This document shows positions 1 to 7,872 of a DNA stretch of 23,136 bases, in pieces. Position 1 is the first letter of the stretch; each line of letters opens with the position of its first letter. Origin of the DNA: Gammaproteobacteria bacterium (GTDB lineage Bacteria > Pseudomonadota > Gammaproteobacteria > Pseudomonadales > Azotimanducaceae_A); the NCBI GenBank assembly GCA_002714125.1, contig PAWP01000070.1:48298-71433 (forward strand), written 5' to 3'. A program made the translations under genes and the position numbers. The notes beneath the pieces were generated by a model that did not search any database, was not told the origin of the DNA, and was given only the letters and a program-made list of their open reading frames with translations.

Positions 1-131
1 TCAGTTTATGTACACCGTTTTCTAGAAAGTGACGCCGGAAAAACCGCGAGGTGTATGCGCTTCTTCCTGGTGGCGTCCCACTGAGCGCTAGTTGTAGCCT
101 GGGCCGCATCGTGCTGATGTATCCATGTTCC

Positions 132-160
132 TTGACGCTCCCCTACCTCACAGGTTTAAT
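132..160 (+). promoter_or_regulatory. Sigma70-type promoter of tRNA-Phe
   Basis: A -35 box TTGACG (132-137) and a -10 box TTTAAT (155-160) are separated by exactly 17 bp, each matching five of six consensus bases. The stretch after the -10 box (ACGCCGCTCC, 161-170) is GC-rich, the type of discriminator found in stable-RNA promoters under growth-rate and stringent control. The predicted start lies near 166-168, about 10 bp before the mature tRNA. Confidence 0.7.
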
Positions 161-175
161 ACGCCGCTCCTCGAT

Positions 176-251
176 GGCCAGATAGCTCAGTCGGTAGAGC
201 AGTGGATTGAAAATCCGCGTGTCGGTGGTTCGATTCCACCTCTGGCCACCA
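176..251 (+). tRNA. tRNA-Phe (anticodon GAA)
   Basis: A complete 76-nt cloverleaf can be drawn. The acceptor arm GGCCAGA (176-182) pairs with TCTGGCC (241-247). The D arm is GCTC/GAGC. The anticodon arm GTGGA/TCCGC (with one G-T pair) encloses the loop TTGAAAA with anticodon GAA at 209-211. The T arm GGTGG/CCACC encloses TTCGATT. The discriminator A and CCA tail are encoded (248-251). It delivers phenylalanine to UUC and UUU codons. tRNA 3' ends are common integration sites, and a possible integrase remnant follows at 325. Confidence 0.97.
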
Positions 252-324
252 ATAGGTCTATTGAAGGCTTCATAACTGCTTGTTCAGCCACATAAGTTTT
301 GTGAGGCGGCTGGATGAGTAGACA

Positions 325-438
325 ATGCAGTGGACAAAAAAGTGTCCGAAATACACTTATCGCAAAGATGGTGTTTATTGCTTTAAAAAGCAGTTCCCAA
401 GGAACTCCGAGATCCCTACTCCAGACCCAGAATTGTGA
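325..438 (+). pseudogene. Possible N-terminal remnant of a tyrosine recombinase (integrase)
   Basis: A 37-codon frame starts at ATG 325 and stops at TGA 436-438. Its residues 9-25 (KYTYRKDGVYCFKKQFP) resemble the opening beta-strands of phage-type integrases, which typically read Y-x-x-R-x-G-x-Y-x-F-x-R-x-x-P. No catalytic R...H-x-x-R...Y domain follows. The rest up to about 700 has only short frames; one at 634-711 reads coding-like (VTDTDARLVVISAQLINVLA) but I cannot assign it. The position just 3' of tRNA-Phe fits a decayed integrated element. The match is short, so the call is tentative. Confidence 0.4.
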
Positions 439-727
439 AGTGCCTTGGCGCCAGGTCACCTTAATCAGCCCGGAACAACCTGAAGTGGATTTCCGTCTGC
501 TGCTACGGACCGATGGCGTGCTCCGAAACGTCGTGGCCACGATAAAAAGTGAAGAGAAGTTCGTTCAGACCGTTCTGCTTTCTGACTTCCTGAAGCCATT
601 TTATTGGGCCAGGTCCATTAAAGTGCTCAAGTCGTAACGGACACAGACGCACGCCTCGTCGTCATCAGTGCGCAACTCATTAACGTCCTTGCTGAGAAAC
701 TCTCGGCCTGAGAGCATTGCATCTTGT

Positions 728-756
728 TTGACGGCGGTATCCCTCATCACTATGGT
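728..756 (+). promoter_or_regulatory. Probable bioB promoter
   Basis: TTGACG (728-733; five of six consensus bases) and TATGGT (751-756; four of six) are separated by 17 bp. Transcription would start near 763, leaving a leader of about 48 nt before the bioB ATG at 811. This supports the 811 start over the upstream GTG/TTG-type starts in the same frame, because those would fall on or before the promoter. Confidence 0.5.
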
Positions 757-771
757 GACGGCTTTTGTTTA

Positions 772-789
772 GACCTCTTTGCTGAGGTC
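772..789 (+). promoter_or_regulatory. Inverted repeat in the bioB leader
   Basis: GACCTC (772-777) and GAGGTC (784-789) are perfect reverse complements around TTTGCT. The element lies just after the predicted transcription start and 21 bp before the bioB ATG. It could be a repressor operator or a leader hairpin. It does not look like the BirA operator of enterics, and I cannot assign a regulator. Confidence 0.3.
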
Positions 790-810
790 CACTTTCATTG
801 TAGGGACAAT

Positions 811-1770
811 ATGTCAGACATACGTCACGACTGGACGGTCGATGAAGTCGAAGCAATGCTTGATCGATCGTTTTCTGATCTTATTTTCAACGCGCAAAAA
901 ATTCATAGAGCCCATCACGATACTGACACCGTTCAGGTAGCTTCACTACTATCAATAAAAACGGGCGGCTGTCCTGAAGATTGTAAGTATTGTCCGCAGA
1001 GCGTGCACTACAATGCCGGTGTTGATGCCCATGCTCTGATGAAAACCGAGGACATTCTCGAGGCCGCAAGTGCCGCCAAAGCCCAGGGCGCTAGTCGTTT
1101 CTGTATGGGTGCGGCTTGGCGATCGCCAACGTCTCGACAGATTGATCAGCTCGCCCCTATCATCGAAGCGGTAAACGATCTCGGTATGGAATCGTGCGTG
1201 ACCCTCGGCATGCTCAATGAGTCTCATGCCAAAAGACTGGCATCTGCAGGACTGCACTACTATAACCACAACTTAGATACTTCACCCGAGTACTATAAGG
1301 AAATCATCAGTACACGGACCTACGATGATCGTTTGGAAACGTTGCAGCACGTTCGTGACGCAGGCATCAGCGTCTGCTCTGGGGGCATTGTTGGCATGGG
1401 TGAAGCGCGCAAAGATCGCGCAGGGATGCTGGTTGAGCTCGCTAATCTGCCGAAGCATCCGGAGTCGGTACCCATCAACATGTTGGTGCGGGTTGAAGGT
1501 ACACCGCTGTCTGACGAGTTAGCCGATGAACCGGAGTTAGACTCATTCGAATTCGTCAGGACGATCGCAGCGGCTCGCATAATGATGCCCGAATCTTTTG
1601 TTCGACTGTCTGCGGGGCGGAGAGAATTATCGCGAGAAGCACAGGCACTCTGCTTTATGGCTGGCGCAAATTCAATATTCGGCGGAGACAAGCTTTTGAC
1701 TACGCCTAATCCTGAGCAGGATGAGGATGCACAGCTCTTCAAAACGCTCGGTCTGAACGCAACGGCTTAA
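811..1770 (+). CDS. bioB: Biotin synthase BioB
   Basis: This radical-SAM enzyme inserts sulfur into dethiobiotin, the last step of biotin synthesis, in the cytoplasm. With the ATG at 811 the protein has 319 residues, slightly shorter than E. coli BioB (346). The SAM-binding [4Fe-4S] motif CxxxCxxC is C54-P-E-D-C58-K-Y-C61. Further family cysteines appear in [17 protein letters not shown] and [10 protein letters not shown], with the arginine of RLSAGRRE, the expected ligands of the [2Fe-2S] sulfur donor. The 811 start has an AGGGAC ribosome site a few bases upstream, and the 29 codons before it do not resemble BioB. The gene stands alone: no bioF, bioC or bioD flanks it here, so the rest of the pathway must lie elsewhere. 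Confidence 0.97.
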   Translation: MSDIRHDWTVDEVEAMLDRSFSDLIFNAQKIHRAHHDTDTVQVASLLSIKTGGCPEDCKYCPQSVHYNAGVDAHALMKTEDILEAASAAKAQGASRFCMGAAWRSPTSRQIDQLAPIIEAVNDLGMESCVTLGMLNESHAKRLASAGLHYYNHNLDTSPEYYKEIISTRTYDDRLETLQHVRDAGISVCSGGIVGMGEARKDRAGMLVELANLPKHPESVPINMLVRVEGTPLSDELADEPELDSFEFVRTIAAARIMMPESFVRLSAGRRELSREAQALCFMAGANSIFGGDKLLTTPNPEQDEDAQLFKTLGLNATA

Positions 1771-2347
1771 GACCTGCATGCGCTGTGTTCAACAACTCAG
1801 CGCACAGAGAGCAATGGGTCCCAAAGCCAGGGACTCAACGTTTGGACGGTATTACGTAGTACCTGCCGCTTGTCTTCAGTAGTGCTTTCCCTGAAGCTCC
1901 CACCGGGTCCCGTAAGTCAATGTTTGTGACCCTCAACGAGCAGTCTTCTGCTGTCAACTTACAGCTGGTCCTACGCGCATTCCCGCAAAACCTGAGCGGT
2001 GAGCTCTCGATCCAAGCATTAAGGTGGCGGTCGACGGGTGTACTTGTTGCCCCTTGTGGGGCTTCCAGTAGGGCCTCTTTGATCCGCATTTGCAGTGACC
2101 CTGGCGGCCGGCATTGCTTGTCTGCCTCCCCGCTTTGGAAGTATGGCGTGACGTACCCGCCACCTTGCCAAGGGGGACTGTAGGCAGCGCTGGTCGCATA
2201 CAGTCCCGCACTGATCTATTGGACTTCGTATGGGCTGCAGGCGGATTCGGAGACTCGCCAGCTTTCGCTGCCCCGAGCGAATCACCCCGAGCCGGTCGCG
2301 ACCGAAACCCGATATGCTTCCATCCTCATCCTAACGCGGAGGTTTCC
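1771..2347. other. Intergenic stretch with no recognised gene
   Basis: About 577 bp separate bioB from the CoA transferase. Several short frames exist on both strands but none has a ribosome site with a recognisable protein. The CoA-transferase frame is open back to 2114, but that upstream part has no family similarity. It may hold the remains of an old gene; I cannot identify one. Confidence 0.5.
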
Positions 2348-3553
2348 ATGCCCGGACCACTTGCTGGCGTACGCGCGGTCGCCTGTTCGATTGCCCAAGC
2401 GGGAACGGTGCCCTATGCCCTCATGGCGGATCTTGGTGCCGAGGTCATCAAGATCGAAGTGCCCGGGGTTGGTGATGGTTCCCGGCGAATGGCTGAGACC
2501 TCCGAGTGGCCGAGTTCCTACTTTGAGACCAATAACCGGGGTGTAAAAAGTGTTTCGTTGAACCTTAAGACGGACGAAGGCCAGGCCATTCTGCATAAGT
2601 TGGTAGCTACTGCTGACATTTTTGGGCAGAACTTCCGTCCAGGCGCGGCCGAGAAGAATGGCTTTGGCTACGAAACGTTGAAGGAGATTAAATCTGACCT
2701 GGTGTATGTCTCTGTGTCTGGCTATGGGCCGTTGGGTCCGCACTCAGACCTGCCGGCGACCGACGCAATGGCGCAGGCTCTGGGAGGCATCACCGAGGCA
2801 TTTTCCCGGACTGGCCTGCCCATGCGCACGGGTATTGCGTCGGTCGCTGACGAGACCTGCGCACTGACCACTTTCGGTGCGATCATGACTGGGCTTTACT
2901 GCGCCAAGATGACCGGAGTGGGTCAGCGTATCGACACTTCGCTGCTAGGAGGGCAAATCCGGCTGATGGGTTGGACACTAACCAATGCTATGTGGCGCGA
3001 CGCACCGCCGATCACCGGTCGCGCCCGTGTTACCGGTTCGCGCCGTGCTGCGGGGTTGGCTGCGGCCTTTGAAGACTGCGACGGTAAGGGTTTCGTATTC
3101 CAACTGGGCGGTCCGCAATGGGAAGTAGCCATGCGTGCTTGCAACTTCTGGGAGGCACTGGGCGCGGACGCGTTGCAGGACCTCGGCGTGTTGCACGTAT
3201 CGCAGGAAGAACGTGACCGGCTGCTCGGGAAACTGGACGAGTTGTTTGCTACTGAGACAAGAGACCACTGGGTAGCGCTGCTGCGGGGTGCTGACATCGT
3301 ATCCGCGCCGATTAACTCGATGCTTGAGGCCTCGAAGGACCCGGATGTGCTGGCCAACGGTTACGTGCAGGAGATGGAGTACCCAGATTTTGGAAAGACA
3401 CTGCCTGTCCATGGCGTGCCGTGGGCGTTCTCGGAGACGCCCGCAACGATTGGCAGAGCGCCAGGGCTGGGAGAACACAACGAAGCGATTTTGACAGAAC
3501 TTGGCTACTCATCAGCTGAGCGGCAGCACTTCTCAGCAGAAGGCATCACCTGA
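2348..3553 (+). CDS. CaiB/BaiF family (class III) CoA transferase
   Basis: Predicted 401-residue enzyme moving CoA between carboxylic acids through a covalent aspartyl-CoA intermediate. The N-terminus (PLAGVRAV, then YALMADLGAEVIKIE and NLKTDEGQAILHKLV) is typical of the family, as is the block LVYVSVSGYGPLGP followed by PATDAMAQALGG; D139 in that block is the expected nucleophile. The length matches the family (about 390-430). The ATG at 2348 is preceded by CGGAGG and begins at the conserved fold; the frame continues upstream to 2114 without homology. An enoyl-CoA hydratase pseudogene follows 32 bp downstream, so the pair was probably once an operon for CoA-thioester catabolism. The substrate is not predictable from sequence. 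Confidence 0.92.
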   Translation: MPGPLAGVRAVACSIAQAGTVPYALMADLGAEVIKIEVPGVGDGSRRMAETSEWPSSYFETNNRGVKSVSLNLKTDEGQAILHKLVATADIFGQNFRPGAAEKNGFGYETLKEIKSDLVYVSVSGYGPLGPHSDLPATDAMAQALGGITEAFSRTGLPMRTGIASVADETCALTTFGAIMTGLYCAKMTGVGQRIDTSLLGGQIRLMGWTLTNAMWRDAPPITGRARVTGSRRAAGLAAAFEDCDGKGFVFQLGGPQWEVAMRACNFWEALGADALQDLGVLHVSQEERDRLLGKLDELFATETRDHWVALLRGADIVSAPINSMLEASKDPDVLANGYVQEMEYPDFGKTLPVHGVPWAFSETPATIGRAPGLGEHNEAILTELGYSSAERQHFSAEGIT

Positions 3554-3585
3554 TCGGATCAGGAACAGGCATAGGAGAAGAAAGC

Positions 3586-4015
3586 ATGATATTGACCCGT
3601 GATGATCGCCACGCTTGTACGCTGACGCTCAACCAGTCCAAATCCAAGACTGCGTTTAGGAAAGAACTGTTTAACGCACTCACTGAGGAGTTCATCTCGG
3701 CGTGAGAGGATGGCTCGGTCCGGGTAGTGAAGATGGTGGGTGCGGATGCCTTGCCCATTCACGTCGCTTAGGCTCGTTGGAAAGGCAGCCAGAATCTAAA
3801 AATTCCCCTGCGTTTTAGTCTGGCAGGCTACGAGCTTGGGTACATTACTGCTTGATGTGGATGGATGCCCCACAGTTCAAGTCCTTTGGACTCGTACTCA
3901 ACGTTTATCCTGATGCGGCGTTGCTCGATGCGGTGACCCGCGGATCACGCAGTGTGCAATTATCGAGCTGGCACGCGTGCCTGAAGAGGCAGTGTTGAAT
4001 GTCTCTAAGCTGCCA
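3586..4015 (+). pseudogene. Enoyl-CoA hydratase/isomerase, decayed
   Basis: A good ribosome site (AGGAGA) and ATG at 3586 open a typical crotonase N-terminus, MILTRDDRHACTLTLNQ, but it stops at TGA 3703-3705. Reading on in frame gives VRVVKMVGADALPIHVA and a TAG at 3769. The late crotonase motif GLVLNVYPDAALLDAV appears in another frame near 3876-3945, and its likely continuation (CAIIELARVPEEAVLNVSKL) in a third frame from 3953. The oxyanion-hole and catalytic region is largely missing: only about 430 bp remain of a normal 770. Stops, frameshifts and an internal deletion make it non-functional. It follows the CoA transferase in the same direction. Confidence 0.85.
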
Positions 4016-4252
4016 CCGTCGTCTGGTTATTGTCGTTCCTGGCGGTTGCTCTACTCGATTTAGGTGCGCCTGTCCGAGTCGGTTCGGTGGAAGGCCGGGA
4101 CGTGTTGTTGGTCTACCTTGGGGCATTGGCGTAGCGGTCGATCGACCCGACCGGACAGCCTCTCGAAACTGCGCAAACGCAGCTTGAAAACCCGTACTCT
4201 CCAACCGTATATTGCGAGGCGACGCGCAGCGCATCCGATTTGGAGAGAAATT

Positions 4253-5485
4253 GTGGAGCACGCTACACAGGTTGAGATCATCAAAGAACTCATGCAGCAG
4301 CTTGATGAAGGCAAGAATATCGATGCGGGTGTGCAGTACCGGATGCCAACTACCGCGTACGTTTGCCCCGAGCAGGCGGAACGTGAAAAGCAGGCGTTTT
4401 TTCGGGGGCACCCGCAACTGATCGGACTGTCCGGGGATCTGCCCGAGCCGTCTAGCTATCTGACCATGGACGACTTTGGCGTCCCTATCCTCGCCACGCG
4501 GGACAAGGCTGGAAAGTTCCACGCTTTTCTCAATGCCTGTCGGCACCGGGCCGTGAAGGTGGCGCAGGAAGCACGCGGCAAAAAATCCGTGTTCATGTGC
4601 CCGTTTCACAGTTGGAGTTATGCCAACACGGGTGACCTGCTGAACATTCCGGATGCGGATCACTTTGGAGACATTGATCGTTCCTGCAACGGGCTGATTG
4701 AACTGCCCGCCGTTGAGCGTGATGGGTTGCTGTGGGTTCACCCGGATGTCAACGGCAAGCTTGATGTGGATGAACTGCTGGGGGATGAACTGGCCGCGGA
4801 GATAGCCTCGCATAACGTCACTAACCACAAATTTGTGGGTGAGAAGACGATCACCATGAGTCTCAACTGGAAATTTGCCAACGACACGTTTGGTGAGACA
4901 TATCACTTTGGCAAGCTGCACAAGGACACTCTCGGCCGGTTGTATTACGGCAACAATCTGCACCTGAAGGAGTTTGGCCGTCATCACCGGTTTGTGACGG
5001 CCAACTATGGCATTGACGCGATGCGTGATACGCCCGAGTCCGAGTGGCACTTTGCCCGCGGGACTTTTGTGCTGTATCACCTTTTCCCAAACATACAGTT
5101 CCTAGCAGATCCCAACTCGGCGACCCTCATTCGGATTTACCCGGACGAGAATAATGTTGGGCGCTCGACTACCCGCATCAGCTTCTACTACACGCAAGAA
5201 GCTATTGACGCGATTGAGGCTGCCAAAGAGGCTGATGATTGTGAGATGGGTGACGTATATGACCGCGAGTCAGGCGGTGGTGCGTTCGGAGTTGAAGCTT
5301 CGATGGAGGTCTTCCACAGTACTGTCGAGAATGAAGACTATGTCATGGGCGAAATGCAGCAGCGCGCTGCCGAGACAGGTATGCTTAAAGAAGTGGTTTT
5401 CGGTCGCAACGAACCTGCACTGCATCACTTCCATCAGAACTACCGCGAGGCGCTGAACCAGCCTCCGCTCGTGCCGATCGAGTAG
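4253..5485 (+). CDS. Rieske non-heme iron oxygenase, alpha subunit
   Basis: Predicted 410-residue catalytic subunit of a ring-hydroxylating or amine-type Rieske oxygenase. The [2Fe-2S] Rieske motif is C96-x-H98 and C116-x-x-H119 with 17 residues between. The mononuclear iron site follows as E214-T-Y-H217-F-G-K-L-H222, with the third ligand probably the aspartate of NEDY near the C-terminus. The residue linking the two metal centres is glutamate rather than the more usual aspartate. I chose GTG 4253 because GGAGAG lies just upstream and the protein begins there like relatives; the frame stays open to 4064 through arginine-rich sequence without family similarity. No ferredoxin or reductase partner gene is present in the window. 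The substrate is unknown. Confidence 0.9.
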   Translation: MEHATQVEIIKELMQQLDEGKNIDAGVQYRMPTTAYVCPEQAEREKQAFFRGHPQLIGLSGDLPEPSSYLTMDDFGVPILATRDKAGKFHAFLNACRHRAVKVAQEARGKKSVFMCPFHSWSYANTGDLLNIPDADHFGDIDRSCNGLIELPAVERDGLLWVHPDVNGKLDVDELLGDELAAEIASHNVTNHKFVGEKTITMSLNWKFANDTFGETYHFGKLHKDTLGRLYYGNNLHLKEFGRHHRFVTANYGIDAMRDTPESEWHFARGTFVLYHLFPNIQFLADPNSATLIRIYPDENNVGRSTTRISFYYTQEAIDAIEAAKEADDCEMGDVYDRESGGGAFGVEASMEVFHSTVENEDYVMGEMQQRAAETGMLKEVVFGRNEPALHHFHQNYREALNQPPLVPIE

Positions 5486-5605
5486 CACTAAATCCGTGGT
5501 GTGGTCAGCAGGCTGCTCCATGTGGGGCGCGAGTTCGCGGCGAATCGCGTCGTGCAGCTCCGAGTCGGTCAGGCCAGTAACGACGGCGCAGCCTGCTTCA
5601 TCCAA
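5486..5605 (-). pseudogene. N-terminal fragment of a phytanoyl-CoA dioxygenase (PhyH) gene
   Basis: Reading the minus strand from 5605 gives LDEAGCAVVTGLTDSELHDA followed by IRRELAPHMEQ, a clear PhyH-family N-terminus (D-x-x-G-x-x-V-x-x-G-L-x-x). About 40 residues survive. The frame then runs into the antisense of the Rieske gene's 3' end and no HxD iron motif follows; a stop precedes the first codon. It is therefore a truncated copy, cut off at the Rieske gene boundary. Confidence 0.6.
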
Positions 5606-5892
5606 AGCTCACGAAACCTCTTTGCGCGATGTGCTGCCATCGAATTTTTGTATCCACATTGGGCTGCACTTTCCACTGATCACGCCACTGATTCGGAGGA
5701 ATTGTGCGCGGTAGAACACGACGCGGGCAGTTTTGAATATCAGGTTTCCTGGTATCAGAACTTTCGAGGGAGCGACCCGGGCGAGGAGCATGAACAAGTG
5801 GCGTGATCTGCTGAAGGCGTGGGCATGGGGCTGGGAGCGAGCGTAGCGTTATGATGCATGTCACAAAGCAGTCGGGTCAGATTGGAGACAAC
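5606..5892. other. Unassigned stretch between PhyH scrap and OsmC-like gene
   Basis: On the plus strand the frame 5630-5803 reads in a coding-like way (EFLYPHWAALS, then SFEYQVSWYQNFRGSDP) before a stop. I do not recognise a family and see no ribosome site for it. It may be the tail of another degraded gene. Confidence 0.3.
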
Positions 5893-6390
5893 ATGAGTGA
5901 GAGTGACTCCCCCTTCCGCGGAGAGCCCATCGATGGTGGCTTCCGCTTCAGTATGGATCTGTTGGCCAAAACCGCAGAGCGACAGGCCAAGGTTGCCACG
6001 TTTGGCAAGTTCACCATTCACTGTGATGAAGGTGCCAGCATGGGAGGTGACGACAGCGCACCGCCGCCGCTGGCCTACTTCGCCGCTTCGGTAGCGTTCT
6101 GAATGCTTACGCAACTCGCTCGGTCGAGCGAGCAGAGAAAGATCCATATCGAATCCGCAAGCATGGTTATCAGGCCACGCTTTGAGCAAACAGGCTCGAT
6201 CGGTGCGGACACGATTGCGAGCAAGCTTGTCGACGTTGAGACCAGGCTTGATATTGAATCAAGTGCATCGGAGGAAGATCTCAAGAAGCTGATCCGGACA
6301 TCCGAACGGATGTGTTTTCTGATGGATGTCATCCGCAATCCACATGAGGTGAGTAATACGGTCACGTTGAACGGCGCGGAACTGTCTTAA
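5893..6390 (+). CDS. OsmC-like redox protein, candidate selenoprotein (TGA = Sec at 6100-6102)
   Basis: OsmC/Ohr-family proteins are small thiol-dependent peroxidases. If the single in-frame TGA (6100-6102) is read through, the product has 165 residues, normal for the family. Around it PLAYFAASVAF-U aligns position by position with the family core PLEYLLAALAG-C, putting the TGA (residue 70) at the reactive cysteine. The second conserved cysteine is present (C141 in ERMCFLMDVIRN), and the frame is otherwise intact. ATG 5893 has GGAGA at 5884-5888; ATGs at 5851 and 5854 lie upstream in frame but with poorer context. A SECIS-like hairpin follows the TGA. OsmC-like selenoproteins have been reported from marine metagenomes (from memory). 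The alternative is a nonsense mutation in a decaying region. The genome's Sec machinery is not visible here. Confidence 0.72.
6115..6132 (+). promoter_or_regulatory. Candidate bacterial SECIS hairpin
   Basis: CTCGCTC (6115-6121) pairs perfectly with GAGCGAG (6126-6132) around the loop GGTC. The stem starts 12 nt after the TGA, and the loop's first G lies 19 nt after it, within the window known for bacterial SECIS elements. In E. coli fdhF the SelB-recognised loop also contains GGUC, about 18 nt after the UGA. The bulged U of the E. coli element is not evident here, so recognition by SelB remains an inference. Confidence 0.6.
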
Positions 6391-6790
6391 TGTGTCGTCT
6401 GGCGCACCTGCCAAATTTGCTACCTAATTGCAGGAATTTCTAGCAGGCTGAACATGTCACTTGGGACTGCAGCGATGCTAGAGCTTAGAAGTGGAGGATG
6501 ACGATGAGTTTAGCGCCTAGGCTACGTTCAGGTGCGCCGCTCCGACTGTCGCCGGCAATAAGGATGGCTGCTCGTCTGTCAGTGTCGCGCCGGGTGAGGT
6601 CTATCAGCGCGAGGAAAGGCAGATTGAGTGGCAAACATAGCGAGTCGGTGGTGGTAATTACAAAGAATACCCGCAGAGAATGGAAACAAGCGACTAGATG
6701 TAACTAAGCGCCGCAGACCGCACCCGCAATACCGATGTTGGTTGCAGCCGCTCCTTGCTCCTTTAGTAACCTGCGAATTGGTTCGCTTGC
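6391..6790. other. Intergenic stretch with no recognised gene
   Basis: Convergent space between the OsmC-like gene and the SDR gene. A plus-strand frame near 6580-6640 (APGEVYQREERQIEWQ) looks weakly coding but is bounded by stops and has no recognisable family. I see no strong terminator. Confidence 0.4.
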
Positions 6791-7654
6791 TCAGCTCTTG
6801 GTCCGGTATGTGTCCCATCGGGCACAGGCAGCCAGCATGCCGTCAAACCGGTTTTTTAACTGCTCGCCGGTTTCAGGGTGCGTGAAGATATACAACTCAC
6901 CCTGCTTTACCGCTTCCACCACCATGTCACCAACCACGGCGGGGTCTAGCGCTGCGCCGAGCATCTCTGCCTTGACTGTGGCGCGCTCCGCGTCAGGCAC
7001 GTGTACGGTTAAAATCTGCGCAGCGTTGTCGAGTTCACCGGTCAGATCGCTTGGACGATTGCGCCCTGAGTCCATGATGTTCGTGCGGACGAGATTTGGG
7101 CACAACACGGAGATGCCGACGCCTTCCTCTCGTAAGTCCATCCATGCCGACTCTGACAGCCCTACGACTGCAAATTTGCTGGCGCAATAGACCGACAGAT
7201 TGGGGATCATGCCGATCTGACCCGCCATGGATGCTGTATTCACGATGTGGCCGGCGCCACGGGCGCGCATCCTAGGAGCACATGCCTGTAGCCCGTTGAT
7301 GACGCCCTGCAGATTGACCGACAGGACCCACTGCCAATCTTTGGGGGTCATGTCCGCAATGTGTCCGCCAACGCCAACGCCTGCATTGTTGCAGAGAACG
7401 GCTACTTCGCCAGTGTCCCGCTCAACTTCATCAACCACGTCTTCGAAGCGGCCGGCGTCTGTGACGTCCAGGAGCACTGGTTGCACATTGGCATTGCTCT
7501 CACTGAAGCTGTCAGCGGCGGCTGCCAGTGCAGCTTCTTCAATGTCCGCCATTACAACCCGCATACCGTTAGCCGCGAAGCTGGTCACCATTGCGAGGCC
7601 AATGCCACTGGCGCCGCCAGTGACGAGCGCAACCTTGCCTTCAAGCTCTTGCAT
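6791..7654 (-). CDS. Short-chain dehydrogenase/reductase (SDR)
   Basis: Classical SDR of 287 residues, expected to oxidise an alcohol or reduce a ketone with a nicotinamide cofactor. The cofactor motif TGGASGIG is at residues 12-19, D37 at the end of the second beta-strand favours NAD(H), and NNAG is at 89-92. The catalytic tetrad is N114, S142, Y156 and K160 (YCASK). The length is slightly above the usual 250 owing to a C-terminal tail (about residues 230-287) seen in SDR subgroups acting on larger substrates. I start at 7654, where the SDR fold begins (MQELEGKVALVTGG) with AGGTAA upstream; the frame is open to 7780 without homology. It lies 218 bp downstream of the TauD-like gene on the same strand, so co-transcription is possible. 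Confidence 0.92.
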   Translation of the reverse strand: MQELEGKVALVTGGASGIGLAMVTSFAANGMRVVMADIEEAALAAAADSFSESNANVQPVLLDVTDAGRFEDVVDEVERDTGEVAVLCNNAGVGVGGHIADMTPKDWQWVLSVNLQGVINGLQACAPRMRARGAGHIVNTASMAGQIGMIPNLSVYCASKFAVVGLSESAWMDLREEGVGISVLCPNLVRTNIMDSGRNRPSDLTGELDNAAQILTVHVPDAERATVKAEMLGAALDPAVVGDMVVEAVKQGELYIFTHPETGEQLKNRFDGMLAACARWDTYRTKS

Positions 7655-7872
7655 GTAGTCGTTACCTAACTGGGAGCAGCCAATATAAGCACGAATCTGT
7701 GGCGTCGCGGGATCAATTGCAGCGTTTCGACGTCGTTTTACAAACTGCGTCAGTACACTGGTTGATGTCCCTGTGTTCAAGTTGCGTGAGCTGGCGACCC
7801 GCCGCTGCTATGAGGCGTCGGCTCATGAGGTTTGTGGGAGGGAGTTGACCGGTGTCCTAGCTGGGCTCAGCT

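Noticed and set aside
187..540. Minus-strand open frame containing GGIEPPTRGFSIHCSTD
   Set aside because: Its C-terminal end is simply the antisense of tRNA-Phe; this string is a well-known false gene in databases.
1779..1804. TGCGCTG/CAGCGCA repeat just after bioB as a terminator
   Set aside because: The loop is 12 nt and no T-run follows; too weak to call.
3703..3705. TGA in the enoyl-CoA hydratase remnant as a second selenocysteine codon
   Set aside because: Crotonases have no conserved Cys there. A TAG, frameshifts and a deletion follow, so this is ordinary decay.
3905..5080. 391-codon minus-strand open frame
   Set aside because: Fully antisense to the Rieske oxygenase and the hydratase remnant; the plus-strand protein has all family motifs, while this frame has none.
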